A stretch of 64,000 nucleotides of DNA from Rhizobacter koreensis (GTDB lineage: Bacteria > Pseudomonadota > Gammaproteobacteria > Burkholderiales > Burkholderiaceae_C). Made by a program: the position numbers and the translations under genes. Shown one piece after another: positions 7,917-16,475 of the stretch; position 1 is the first letter of the stretch, and every line of letters begins with the position of its first letter. The stretch spans positions 1 through 64,000 of the forward strand of contig NZ_JABWMJ010000002.1 of assembly GCF_013366375.1 (NCBI RefSeq). Reading direction: 5' to 3'. Under the pieces are notes generated by a model, which worked only from the letters and a program-made list of their open reading frames with translations, was not told where the DNA came from and did not search any database.

Positions 7917-9866
7917 ATGCTGATGCGCCGCTACGAGATGCCCTGGCGGCGCGCCTACGAGGTGTACGCCGCCGCCGTCTGGGCATCCGCCCTGCTGTTC
8001 TTCGCAGTCACCGGCGGACTGGGCCTCCTCCCGCGACAGCTCGCACTCCCGCTCGCCGCTTTCTGCCTGGCGATGGGCGTCCTGCGGCTGGCGCAGGGCG
8101 TTCACACCCTGGTGCTGCGCGCCTCGCTATCCGGCCGAGGCATCCAGGTGCTGAGCACACGGGCCGTCGCCCGCTGGACCGAGAAGCCTGACGCGGTATT
8201 CCTGGGCTTCGGCTTCGAGTGGCGGCCCGTCCACTCGCAGCGCCTCTACGAACTGGCCAAGGTCGACTACCGGGAGTTCACCGTGTCGCCCCGCCTGCTG
8301 CAGGTGCTGGGCTACGACGCACGACCGCAACCCGATGCCGAGATCGGTCTGCCCTACATCCATGGCGTCGAACCGCGCGAGGTGCCCCTGCACCGGCCGC
8401 TGCAGAACTTCGAAGGCGGCACCTTGCTGGTGGGCACCACCCAGTCGGGCAAGGGCGTGGCGCTGGCCAACCTGGTGACGCAGGCCGTCCGCCGCGGCGA
8501 CGTGGTGATCGTCATCGATCCCAAGAACAGCCGCCGCCTGAAGCGTGTCACCCAGCGTGCCTGCGAGGACTGGCGCGAGCCCGACACCTTCCTCGAGTTC
8601 CACCCCGCATTCCCTGAAGCCGGCGTGCGCCTGGACTTCACCTTCAACTGGCAGAAGCCCACCGAGATCGCCTCGCGGATCCAGTCGATCATGCCGCCGG
8701 ACACGGCCGGCGCCTTCTCCGCCTTCGGCTGGGACGCCGTGAACGTGGTCGTGCAGGGCTTGGTCGAACTGGAGGAGCGGCCGAACCTGGTCAAGCTCAC
8801 CAAGTACATCGAGGGCGGCATCGAGCCCGTGCTGGAAGCGACACTGCGCCGCTTCTACGAGCGGCTTCTCGGCACCGGCTGGCGCGACCAGCCGGAAATG
8901 AAGAAGCTGCTGCACGACGCGCACCGCGGCAACATGAAGCGCCCGTCGGAGGCGGCCAGTGCGGACCTGCTGGCCCTGGTCGCCTTCTACGAGCACCACG
9001 TCCCGCAGTCGCAGCGCAACAAGGTGCTTGACGCCCAGGTGCGCACCTTCCGCCACAACCGCGAGCACTACCAGAAGATCACCGCCAACCTGCTGCCGGT
9101 GCTCTCGATGCTGACCTCGGGCGACCTGGGCCGCAGCCTGTCGCCCGACCCCTTCGACGCCGGTGATGCGAGGCCGATCATGAACTTCGAGAAGATAGAG
9201 CGCGCGGGCCATGTGTTGTACATGTGCCTCGATTCCCTGCCCGACCCGTCGGTGGCTACCGCCATCGGCGCACTGGCCCTGGCCGACCTGGCCGCCCGTG
9301 CGGGCATGCGCTACAACCTGGGCGGCTACCGGCGCATCTCGCTGTTCGTGGACGAGGTGTCGAACGTCATCAACCAGCCGCTGATCGAGATCCTGAACAA
9401 GGGTGCCGAGGGTGGCATCTTCACCACCTGCGCGATGCAGACGCTGGCCGACCTGGCCAAGCGGCTGGGCAGTGAAGACGCGGCGCGCATGGCGCTGGGC
9501 AACCTGAACAACCTGATCGCGCTGCGATCCAAGGACCGGCCGACGCAGGACTTCGTGGTCGAGACCTTCGGCAAGACCGCGATCCACTCGGTGCGCGTGG
9601 GCCTGAGCAGCGGCGCCGACGCACACCTGGGCGACTTCTCGTCGAGCTACTCGACGCAGCTCACCGAGAGCTTCGAGGAGATGGTGCCGGCCGACGTGCT
9701 GGGAAAGCTGCCGAACCTGCAGTACTTCGCCTCGGTGTCGGGCGGGCGGATCATCAAGGGTCGGTTTCCGATCCTTGACCCGGATGCGGATGAGCCCAAA
9801 GCAACAGGTTCGGCGCCACCGAAGGCGATCCGGACTCCAGGTGCGATGACGGGGCAGCCGTCGTGA
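7917..9866 (+). CDS. traD: Type IV coupling protein TraD
   Basis: 649 residues. Two N-terminal membrane helices (~18-35 and ~42-63) precede a VirD4/TraD ATPase. Walker A is GTTQSGKG at residues 173-180 and Walker B lies in RISLFVDEVSN. The protein links the relaxase-DNA complex to the secretion channel at the inner membrane. Start ATG 7917 is one base past the relaxase stop, and the end overlaps the DUF4400 gene by 4 bases, so the three genes are one operon. Length and order match the TraD group of SXT and related ICEs. Confidence 0.92.
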   Translation: MLMRRYEMPWRRAYEVYAAAVWASALLFFAVTGGLGLLPRQLALPLAAFCLAMGVLRLAQGVHTLVLRASLSGRGIQVLSTRAVARWTEKPDAVFLGFGFEWRPVHSQRLYELAKVDYREFTVSPRLLQVLGYDARPQPDAEIGLPYIHGVEPREVPLHRPLQNFEGGTLLVGTTQSGKGVALANLVTQAVRRGDVVIVIDPKNSRRLKRVTQRACEDWREPDTFLEFHPAFPEAGVRLDFTFNWQKPTEIASRIQSIMPPDTAGAFSAFGWDAVNVVVQGLVELEERPNLVKLTKYIEGGIEPVLEATLRRFYERLLGTGWRDQPEMKKLLHDAHRGNMKRPSEAASADLLALVAFYEHHVPQSQRNKVLDAQVRTFRHNREHYQKITANLLPVLSMLTSGDLGRSLSPDPFDAGDARPIMNFEKIERAGHVLYMCLDSLPDPSVATAIGALALADLAARAGMRYNLGGYRRISLFVDEVSNVINQPLIEILNKGAEGGIFTTCAMQTLADLAKRLGSEDAARMALGNLNNLIALRSKDRPTQDFVVETFGKTAIHSVRVGLSSGADAHLGDFSSSYSTQLTESFEEMVPADVLGKLPNLQYFASVSGGRIIKGRFPILDPDADEPKATGSAPPKAIRTPGAMTGQPS

Positions 9867-10486
9867 TCCGTATCGTCAGCATCGCCGCCCTGCTGAGCCT
9901 GCTGGTGCTGGTGCTCTACCTGCCATCGGCGCATCCGCCAGAGCGGTTCCTGGCGCAGATTCGAAGCGAGCACCAGGCTATGGAAGAGCTTTGGGGCGAG
10001 GCGCCGGCGCTACGGATCCTCGACCGAGCACTGGGCCTTCAGGGTGCGGCACGGGAGGCCACGCCTGTGCCCCCAATCGCCAGCGCATCGGCGGCCAGCG
10101 GCGTGGACGGTGCCGTGGCGCGGGAGATGGCTTCCGTCAACCGGCGGCTGTTCGGAAACAGCTACTTCCGCGCGATCGACGCGCTCGTGCTGCTGGCCGC
10201 CTTCAGGCTGTCGGCGATGCTGGAGTGGCTGCCTTGGATGGCGGCGTTCCTTGTTGCAGCAACGGCGGACGGTGCCATCAGCCGAGTGATCAAGTCGAAG
10301 GAGTTTCTGCACCACGATCCCGAGGTCTTTGCCCTTGCGGTCTCCGCAGCGATCGTTCTGGCCTGCACCGCCGCCGTCACCTTCGTCTTGCCGACTACGG
10401 TGCCTCCATTGACGCTGCCAACGGTGATCGTGGCAATCGCTCTCCTTGGCGCCGCTGCGCTCTCAAGCTTTCACAGGCGAGCGTAG
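9863..10486 (+). CDS. DUF4400 integrating conjugative element membrane protein
   Basis: 207 residues, starting at a GTG that overlaps the traD stop (GTGA). There is one N-terminal helix, a soluble segment, and three or four hydrophobic helices after residue ~105 (ALVLLAAFRLSAMLEWLPWM and later). This pattern and its place after traD match DUF4400 proteins. In SXT the corresponding gene is s043, next to traD. It is thought to act with TraD at the membrane; the exact role is unknown. The first cargo island starts 158 bases downstream. Confidence 0.8.
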   Translation: MIRIVSIAALLSLLVLVLYLPSAHPPERFLAQIRSEHQAMEELWGEAPALRILDRALGLQGAAREATPVPPIASASAASGVDGAVAREMASVNRRLFGNSYFRAIDALVLLAAFRLSAMLEWLPWMAAFLVAATADGAISRVIKSKEFLHHDPEVFALAVSAAIVLACTAAVTFVLPTTVPPLTLPTVIVAIALLGAAALSSFHRRA

Positions 10487-10600
10487 AGCGGCGCTCCGTT
10501 GGCTGCCGGGCACCAGAAATGCGCAGGACCGGCCTTCGCAGGTCACGCCCGAGCATGCGGCGAGGGCCCGCCAGCAGTGGAGCGGCATCCATCCCAGCAC

Positions 10601-10637
10601 GGGAACATTGTTCCCATTTTGGGAACTGTGCTAGACT
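10601..10637 (+). promoter_or_regulatory. Promoter with palindromic operator for the higB-higA operon
   Basis: GGGAAC-ATT-GTTCCC at 10601-10615 is a perfect inverted repeat, and a third GGGAAC half-site lies at 10621-10626. A promoter fits over it: -35 TTGTTC (10609-10614), 17-base spacer, -10 TAGACT (10632-10637). The toxin ATG is at 10645, so the 5' leader would be very short. Overlap of operator and promoter is typical of autorepression by the HTH antitoxin. Confidence 0.6.
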
Positions 10638-10644
10638 TGCTCGC

Positions 10645-10938
10645 ATGATCCTGTTGGGCCGAGAGCTCCTCCTCACGCACACGCAGCAGTACCCGGCGGC
10701 CCGGACAGCTGTTTCGATGTGGCTCGCAATCACCAACCGATCGACTTGGCAGTCAAAGGCCGATGTCATCGAGTGTTTTCCTGCCACGACTTTCGTGACG
10801 CCGACTCTGGCCTCGTTTTACCTAGTAGGGGTCGATTCAGTATTGACTGCCCAGATCGCCTTCAACTCCGGACTCTTGATCGTACTTGCCGCATCGCAGG
10901 GTCGTAAGTCCGTCCCAATCTCCGCCCAAGAAAAATAG
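10645..10938 (+). CDS. HigB-like mRNA-interferase toxin
   Basis: 97 residues from ATG 10645. The layout follows the HigB/RelE-type toxins that pair with HigA: an N-terminal helix with a short basic/polar stretch (ELLLTHTQQYPAARTAVSMW), the segment STWQSKADVIECFPATTF, then a beta sheet. Members of this group cleave ribosome-bound mRNA. The usual basic residues in the C-terminal strands are sparse here, so activity is uncertain. The stop lies one base before the next start. The gene is clearly less GC-rich than the transfer genes, which suggests separate acquisition. Confidence 0.65.
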   Translation: MILLGRELLLTHTQQYPAARTAVSMWLAITNRSTWQSKADVIECFPATTFVTPTLASFYLVGVDSVLTAQIAFNSGLLIVLAASQGRKSVPISAQEK

Positions 10939-10939
10939 C

Positions 10940-12148
10940 ATGAAGCTCCGCGTCATTAGAGACGACTTGCAGTATGCCGCTCTACTTGAGCAGGCCAAGG
11001 AGCTTGCGATCTCGGACCCTTCGCCCGACAGCGAAGAAGCCGAACGCCTCGCCATTATTTCCGTGCTTCTTGAGAAGTATGAGGAGGAACGCTTCAAGCT
11101 CGAAACACCCGACCCGATTGATGCAATTCTGTACAGGTTGGCCGAGCTTGGCTTGAAGCAAAAGGACTTTGCAACGATAGTAGGAAGTCGGAGTCGAGCA
11201 TCAGAGATCCTCGCGAGAAAGCGCGGTCTGACTATTGAGATGATTCGTGCCATCCATGAACATCTGAAGATTCCTGCCGAGTTGCTGATCGCCCATCCTC
11301 GCGATCGGGATGTTGATCCTGAAGATTTGGATTGGAGCAAGTTTCCCGTCCGCGAGATGAAGAAGCGTGGCTGGCTGGACTCCGATCTTGCACAGGGCAA
11401 GACTGGGGAAGATTTGATCCGTTCGTTCTTTGCTCGAACCTCAGCGCATCACGCACCGGTTCTCTTACGCAAGACGCTGACCGGCGTTCAGAACGAAGAG
11501 AGCCGCTACGCGATTTATGCCTGGGTGGCAAGGGTGCTGGTACGCGCTCGGGACCTACGCAAGGTTGACGTACGGTATGTTCAAGGCTCTATCACCGATG
11601 AATTCTTGCGGCAAATCGCCAAGCTCAGCCGCTCGCCCGATGGGCCATTGTTGGCTCGCGAGTTTCTCGCGATGAAAGGCGTTACGCTGGTTGTTGAACC
11701 GCACTTGCCCAAAACGAGACTTGACGGTGCCGCGATACTGGACGATGGTGCGCCCGTGATTGGCCTCACGCTTCGGTACGATCGCGTAGATTACTTTTGG
11801 TTCACGCTTATGCATGAACTCATTCATGTCCAACGCCATCTAGGTAGGCAACACGCCACCTTTGTCGATCAGGACGAAATGTCCAACGACGAGGAGAAAG
11901 AACTGGAGGCCAACATCTATGCTGCAGAAGCCTTCATTCCGCGACAGATCTGGAAGAGCAGTGATGCCTACCGAACTCGGAAGCACGAAGCTGTCATTCA
12001 GTTAGCTGATACGTTGATGATTCATCCAGCCATTGTTGCCGGCCGCATTCAGCGCGAAACCTCCAACTACAGGATCCTGAAGGAACTGTCCGGAGTCAGC
12101 GGCATCGGCAAGCTTTTCCAGGTATCCACCCAGGGAGATGAAGAATGA
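10940..12148 (+). CDS. HigA-type HTH protein fused to ImmA/IrrE metallopeptidase domain
   Basis: 402 residues. Residues ~1-115 match HigA antitoxins, with an XRE HTH (LAELGLKQKDFATIVGSRSR) at ~68-90. The C-terminal half carries a zinc-peptidase motif HELIH at residues 292-296 and a downstream acidic helix (EKELEANIYAAEAFIP) supplying the usual third ligand. This is the ImmA/IrrE (DUF955) family, whose members cleave HTH repressors, often on DNA damage. Fusion to an antitoxin suggests a self-controlled switch that releases the toxin. It overlaps the next gene by 4 bases (ATGA). Domain calls are firm; the mechanism is inferred. Confidence 0.85.
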   Translation: MKLRVIRDDLQYAALLEQAKELAISDPSPDSEEAERLAIISVLLEKYEEERFKLETPDPIDAILYRLAELGLKQKDFATIVGSRSRASEILARKRGLTIEMIRAIHEHLKIPAELLIAHPRDRDVDPEDLDWSKFPVREMKKRGWLDSDLAQGKTGEDLIRSFFARTSAHHAPVLLRKTLTGVQNEESRYAIYAWVARVLVRARDLRKVDVRYVQGSITDEFLRQIAKLSRSPDGPLLAREFLAMKGVTLVVEPHLPKTRLDGAAILDDGAPVIGLTLRYDRVDYFWFTLMHELIHVQRHLGRQHATFVDQDEMSNDEEKELEANIYAAEAFIPRQIWKSSDAYRTRKHEAVIQLADTLMIHPAIVAGRIQRETSNYRILKELSGVSGIGKLFQVSTQGDEE

Positions 12149-13221
12149 AGCGCGTGATCTATTCGCCGATCCTCAAGAGCAAACGAGGTGAGGCAAAGTC
12201 GCTCCAACATCTTGCGGCACCTGTCAAGGCGAGGATCATCCCGTTCTTCGACATCCTGGCTCTGAAGCCAGGAACCCAGAACGGCAGCGAGGTTGAGGCT
12301 CACCTGATCAAGCAGGCACTCACGGTTGCGTCAGGCTGGAAGCAGCAGGGGATCTGCTACGTGGACCTCTTTGACATCAATCCGCTGGCCCGTGGGCTTG
12401 AGGGAAAGCATCCCGTGACGATCGTGCACAACCGACTTGCTGCCGAGCAGGTTCGTGCCATTCCGGTGATCGGCCTCGAACGCGATGTCCAGTACAAGCT
12501 GTCCATACGTGCCGTGGTCGCCAACGGCGCAGAAGCCCTTGCGATTCGACTCGAAGCAGAAGATATCCAGCTCACGAGCGTACTTGCTGCGAGAGTGAAG
12601 CAGCTTGTAGGCGAGCTGAGCGCCGCGGCAATCCCGATCCACATCTTCTGCGACTTCCGATCTGTTGCTGGTCAAAGCCCGGATGTTGTTCGAGCGCAGT
12701 TCCTGAAGGCCTACCTCGAACTCTCGAAGGTCGGCGCCGCTCGAGTGGTTTTCGCCGCCTCGGCCATGGTCCCCAACATGGGGAACTACAAGAAGGACAG
12801 CTTCAACCGCGTCCCCCGGACCGACTACTTGGTCTGGCAGGCGATTGCCAAGGTCGCGCCTAGCGTCGACTACTCTGACTATGGCGTCGTCCACCCTGAC
12901 TACATCGATCTGGACCCTCGCGTCATCAAACCATCCGCGAAAATTCGGTACTCGACTGATCGCGAGTGGCTCATCGTGAAGGGTTCTCGCTGGGCCGACA
13001 ACACGTCTCAGCACCACCGCCTGTCTCAGGTTCTCCAAGGTAAGTCAGAGTTTCGCGGTGCCGACTGCTGGGGTGGGGAGTACATCACTACGGCCGCGGC
13101 CGGTCGCAAGACTTACGGTGCCTTGGAGACCTGGGTGACGATCGACCAAAACACCCACATCACGCATACCGTCAACCATCTGAGCAAGGTCATCGAGCCA
13201 CAGCTGGCAGTGGTCGGCTAG
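12145..13221 (+). CDS. Beta-family (phage T4 beta-protein-like) protein
   Basis: 358 residues. The N-terminus (YSPILKSKRGEAKSLQHL, then ARIIPFFDI) and the repeated internal pattern, with the ending RWADNTSQHHRLSQVL and AGRKTYGALETWVTID, match the 'beta protein' family (PF14350) named after a phage T4 protein. The molecular function is unknown to me. Members turn up in mobile and defence-rich regions. Translational coupling to the HigA-peptidase gene implies a joint function in island 1. GC content is lower than in the flanking ICE genes. Confidence 0.7.
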   Translation: MKRVIYSPILKSKRGEAKSLQHLAAPVKARIIPFFDILALKPGTQNGSEVEAHLIKQALTVASGWKQQGICYVDLFDINPLARGLEGKHPVTIVHNRLAAEQVRAIPVIGLERDVQYKLSIRAVVANGAEALAIRLEAEDIQLTSVLAARVKQLVGELSAAAIPIHIFCDFRSVAGQSPDVVRAQFLKAYLELSKVGAARVVFAASAMVPNMGNYKKDSFNRVPRTDYLVWQAIAKVAPSVDYSDYGVVHPDYIDLDPRVIKPSAKIRYSTDREWLIVKGSRWADNTSQHHRLSQVLQGKSEFRGADCWGGEYITTAAAGRKTYGALETWVTIDQNTHITHTVNHLSKVIEPQLAVVG

Positions 13222-13404
13222 GTAAGCCACGACGGGAGTTGGCTACACGTCGGCACATAGGTCGCACTCAGCTCGGCGTCGAAACCCCCCTCGCAAACGC
13301 GCCATTCCGCGGCGCCGCGGCGGCAGCCGGCTCCTACCCTTTCGGTCACGCGCTCGACAGAGCACGGCCTTCAGATCCTGAAGCCACCGAACGAGGACCG
13401 CGCC

Positions 13405-13920
13405 ATGTACTCTGCATTGCCCGCTGCCCGCTGCGACGCCGCCCCCCAGGCTGGCCAGACCGGCTCCGGCGCCCACGACGGCGAACACCCGGAGACCATC
13501 GAGACCCGGCTCTGGCTCGAGGAGCACGACTGGCTGTTCACGGTGCTGCGCAGCGAGGGCAACGTCTCTCCGACCTTCCGCTTCCCGGACCTCATCAGCG
13601 CCTGCGTGTCGCTGGTCTTCCTGCACGATGACGCGCCAGCGCGGATCTTCGATTTCCTGGGCACGCAGTTGGTGCTGCGCCCGCCGCTGACGCCCAGGCG
13701 TCGCGAGTCGATGTGGCGCCCGCAGTACGAGCTGCTGCTGGCCGTGCAGCGCTCGCCGGCCAACCGCCACCCCAACCCCAAGTTCCAGCTCGACCAGCTG
13801 ACCACGGCCTGCGTGGCCCTGTGCTGCCAGCACGAGGGCGCCGACACGCTGGTGCTGCGCCAGGCCCGGCTGAACATGGCCGACCGAGCCGCGCGCGGGC
13901 GCCCGTCCCGCACCGGATGA
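13405..13920 (+). CDS. Hypothetical ICE protein
   Basis: 171 residues, ATG 13405 with GAGGA upstream. It shows no signal peptide or membrane helix. Two helical segments have similar phrasing ([16 protein letters not shown] and [16 protein letters not shown], about 60 residues apart), which suggests an internal duplication. The base composition returns to the high GC of the ICE backbone, so it is probably backbone rather than cargo. I do not recognise a family. Confidence 0.6.
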   Translation: MYSALPAARCDAAPQAGQTGSGAHDGEHPETIETRLWLEEHDWLFTVLRSEGNVSPTFRFPDLISACVSLVFLHDDAPARIFDFLGTQLVLRPPLTPRRRESMWRPQYELLLAVQRSPANRHPNPKFQLDQLTTACVALCCQHEGADTLVLRQARLNMADRAARGRPSRTG

Positions 13921-14131
13921 GGCGAGAGGTGACGACGCGGTGGTGCTGGGGTTTCGTCCCAGACGCGCCGCAGGTCACCTCCCCGTAAACCCGTTCAATA
14001 CCCGCTCCACACCCGCTTCCTACCCTGACCGCTTCGCCGGTCCTCACCCGTCGCTCGACGCCCAGCAGTCGACCAGGCCTGGCCGACTGGAACGGCGTCG
14101 CCCTGTCCACCAAGACGTCACGGGTCGATCC

Positions 14132-14725
14132 ATGCAGGTGCCGCTGTTGTTCCCCGCGCGACGGTCGCCGATCCGGCCGATGCCAGGACCCTGGCTGCTG
14201 GCAGCGCTCGCCACCGGCTGGGCGCCGTTGCAGGCCCAGGCCTGCTGGGAGCAGGCGGCGCAGCGCTACGGGCTGTCGCCCCACCTGCTGGTCGCGGTGG
14301 CGCGTGTCGAGTCCGACCTCGACCCGCGCGCCGTGAACCGATCGCATCTGCAGCGCACGGGCTCCTACGACATCGGGCTTATGCAGATCAACAGCTCCCA
14401 CCTTCCGACGCTGGCGCGGCATGGCATCAGCGAGGCGCAGCTCTACGACCCGTGCACGAACATCCACGTCGGCGCGTGGCTGCTGGCCGACGCATTCGCG
14501 CGGCACGGTGCCTCGTGGAACGCCGTCGGCGCCTACAACGCCGCCTGCAGCCAGCTCAAGGGCGAGGCCTGCACGGCGGCGCGTGCCAGCTACGCCTGGA
14601 AGGTCTACCGCCGGATGCCTTCCGCCAGCGGCGCGGCCACACGCCCCGTTGCGGCGACGTCGCAGCCGCCTATGCAGGCGGCGCGATCGGCGCCCATCCT
14701 CCTGGCTGCGAGGGTGGCGCCATGA
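14132..14725 (+). CDS. Lytic transglycosylase of the conjugation system (SLT domain)
   Basis: 197 residues from ATG 14132; a second in-frame ATG at 14180 directly precedes a good signal peptide ([18 protein letters not shown]). The mature part is a goose-lysozyme-like SLT domain with catalytic Glu in [13 protein letters not shown], then [15 protein letters not shown] and [10 protein letters not shown]. It opens peptidoglycan locally for assembly of the secretion channel, like VirB1 or TraG-associated transglycosylases. The stop overlaps the next start (ATGA), and the pilin gene lies downstream. Confidence 0.9.
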   Translation: MQVPLLFPARRSPIRPMPGPWLLAALATGWAPLQAQACWEQAAQRYGLSPHLLVAVARVESDLDPRAVNRSHLQRTGSYDIGLMQINSSHLPTLARHGISEAQLYDPCTNIHVGAWLLADAFARHGASWNAVGAYNAACSQLKGEACTAARASYAWKVYRRMPSASGAATRPVAATSQPPMQAARSAPILLAARVAP

Positions 14726-15491
14726 CGCGACGTGCGCTTCGGCTCTTGGCCGTGCCTGTGCTCGCGGTGACGGCCGTTGGCGCCGCGTCGTCGTGCAGCG
14801 CACCCCGAACTGGCGCCCTCCCTTCGCGGCCAGAGGCCGCTCAACCGCCCACCACTTCGGCGCGCGCCGCAGCTGGCCTGTCGATCGCCCAGCTGGACCA
14901 CGGCCGTCAGGCTTGGTTCGCCACGTGCGCACCGCCCGCCTGCCCCGTCGTCACGCCGAAGACGCTGGCCGTCGATCCAGCGCGCGCAGCAACGGCTGAA
15001 GCGCGAGCCGATTCAACCCCGGGCTCGGATGCGGTCATCGCACAGTCGCTGAGCCCCGGTGAGACCTTGGTAATCGCCGGACCCCAGGCAACGCTGCCAA
15101 CTGCGCATCGAACCGCGATCGGGCCCGAGGACGCGGGCGAACCGCTGGTGTCCGAGATCGCCGTGGGCTTTCCGTTCGGGAGCGCGGTGCTCACGGCCGC
15201 TTCCCGTGCCTTGATCGATGCCGCGGCCACGGGCGACGGCATCCGGCGCATCGACATCCGGGCCGCACCGACAACGTCGGACCTGCGGCTGCCAACGACC
15301 GGCTGGCCCGCCAGCGCGCTGCTGCGGTCGCGCAGTACCTGCGGGCGCGCCACCCGCATCTGGCTGACGCAGAGCTCAACGTCGATGGACGCGGCGTCTG
15401 CTGCTACGCCACGGAGAACGACACCCCGGAAGGCCGTGCGCGCAACCGGCGGGTCGAGATCGCCTTCTGGCGTGTTCCCTCCGACCTGTAG
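14722..15491 (+). pseudogene. OmpA-family exported protein, disrupted by a one-base frameshift
   Basis: The frame opens at ATG 14722 with an exported N-terminus ending in a cysteine (GAASSC). It reaches the OmpA-like domain (EIAVGFPFGSAVLTAASRAL), and after about 15259 the frame loses similarity. In the next frame the sequence continues perfectly as GRTDNVGPAAANDRLARQRA and ends with PEGRARNRRVEIAF, stop TAG 15489-15491. One missing G in the GGG run at 15260-15262 explains this. OmpA-like domains bind peptidoglycan; here it would anchor the transfer apparatus. It is either a real mutation or a sequencing error. If uncorrected, the broken frame runs to 15549. Confidence 0.8.
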
Positions 15492-15636
15492 TGCGCCTGC
15501 AGTCGCCCGACCCTCATCTGCACACCCGGCCCTACCCGCACTGGCCTGAACCCTGCCACCGACCCGCTGATCACCCGCACCCGACCCGACCGCCATCCAC
15601 CTTCGTCTCCCAGCCCTGAACCCTCGGAGGACTCCC

Positions 15637-16053
15637 ATGAACACCGCTCTCGCATCTGTGCATCCCGCCCGTGCCACGGGCTCCCTCGCAACCGACGGCG
15701 CCGACGGCCCCGGTACGGCCCACTTCGCCGGCAGCCGCCGCTCGAAGCGCCTGCTGTCGCCCGTCTCGCTCTTCGTGCTGATGGCGCTCGGCCTGTGCGT
15801 CGCCTTTCCCGGCTACGCCCTCGACCTGGTCGCCTTCACCGGCATCACCGGCCCGCTCACCTCGGCGCTGACGCAGATCGCCAGCCTGGGGCCGGGCATC
15901 AAGGCCCTGGTCGGCTTCGTCGGCTTCGTGGTCGCGCTCATCTCGCTGGCCGCACTGCGCAACTTCGGCCCGGTGCTGTTCTATGTCGGGCTGGCCATCT
16001 TTGCCGCGGTCGGCCTCGTGATCGCGGGCGCGATCATGGGTGCGGTGATCTGA
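15637..16053 (+). CDS. traA: F-type pilin precursor TraA
   Basis: 138 residues. A long basic leader (RRSKRLL at ~34-40) and hydrophobic segment end at a likely cleavage site after Ala61 (FPGYA). The mature ~77-residue peptide has two hydrophobic helices (~88-106 and ~112-135) around a short loop with Arg108, the usual plan of F-type pilins. It stands directly before traL, as in F and SXT. AGGA-type ribosome-binding sequence (GGAGGACTCCC) precedes the ATG. It forms the conjugative pilus after processing. Confidence 0.85.
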   Translation: MNTALASVHPARATGSLATDGADGPGTAHFAGSRRSKRLLSPVSLFVLMALGLCVAFPGYALDLVAFTGITGPLTSALTQIASLGPGIKALVGFVGFVVALISLAALRNFGPVLFYVGLAIFAAVGLVIAGAIMGAVI

Positions 16054-16084
16054 CGCGCGCGCAGCCGACGAGCAGGAGGCCCGC

Positions 16085-16384
16085 ATGCACGCCGACACCT
16101 ACATCCCGCGCCGCCTGGACGACCAGTGGAAGATCGGCTTCTGGGACGTCGACGTCGCCGCGCCCCTGCTCTTCGGGCTGTTCATGGGCTACATGTCCGG
16201 CTCGAAGTTCTCCTTCGCGCTGTGCCTGGCTGCCGGCGCCCTCACCTCGCGCGCCATCGCCCGCATCAAGGCCGACAAGCACCCGGCCTTCGCGGTGCAC
16301 TGGCTGTACTGGCACCTGCCCACCAGCCCGCTGACGGCGATGCGCGCCACGCCGCCGTCGCACATCCGGCGCATGGTCGGTTGA
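16085..16384 (+). CDS. traL: Type IV conjugative transfer system protein TraL
   Basis: 99 residues, typical length. It begins with the family signature YIPRRLDDQWKIGFWDVD, then a hydrophobic hairpin (APLLFGLFMGYMSG and FALCLAAGALTS). TraL is a small inner-membrane protein needed for pilus assembly and equivalent to VirB3. ATG 16085 has AGGAGG upstream. It is the first of the conserved traLEKB block. Confidence 0.93.
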   Translation: MHADTYIPRRLDDQWKIGFWDVDVAAPLLFGLFMGYMSGSKFSFALCLAAGALTSRAIARIKADKHPAFAVHWLYWHLPTSPLTAMRATPPSHIRRMVG

Positions 16385-16404
16385 CCCCAAGGCCAAGAGA
16401 TGAA

Positions 16405-16473
16405 GCCCCAAGCTCACTTCGTTCGCGGCCCCCGAGGGGCTGCTCAGTCCCTTCGGACGGCCGGGCGGGACTG
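16405..16473. repeat. Burkholderiales-type intergenic repeat with two stem-loops
   Basis: Between traL and traE, GCCCC (16405-16409) can pair with GGGGC (16436-16440), and CAGTCCC (16445-16451) with GGGACTG (16467-16473). The phrasing 'AAGCCCCAAGCTCACTTCG' resembles an intergenic repeat I know from many Comamonadaceae and related genomes. It may set mRNA stability inside the operon. Copy number cannot be judged from this window. Confidence 0.5.
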
Positions 16474-16475
16474 AC

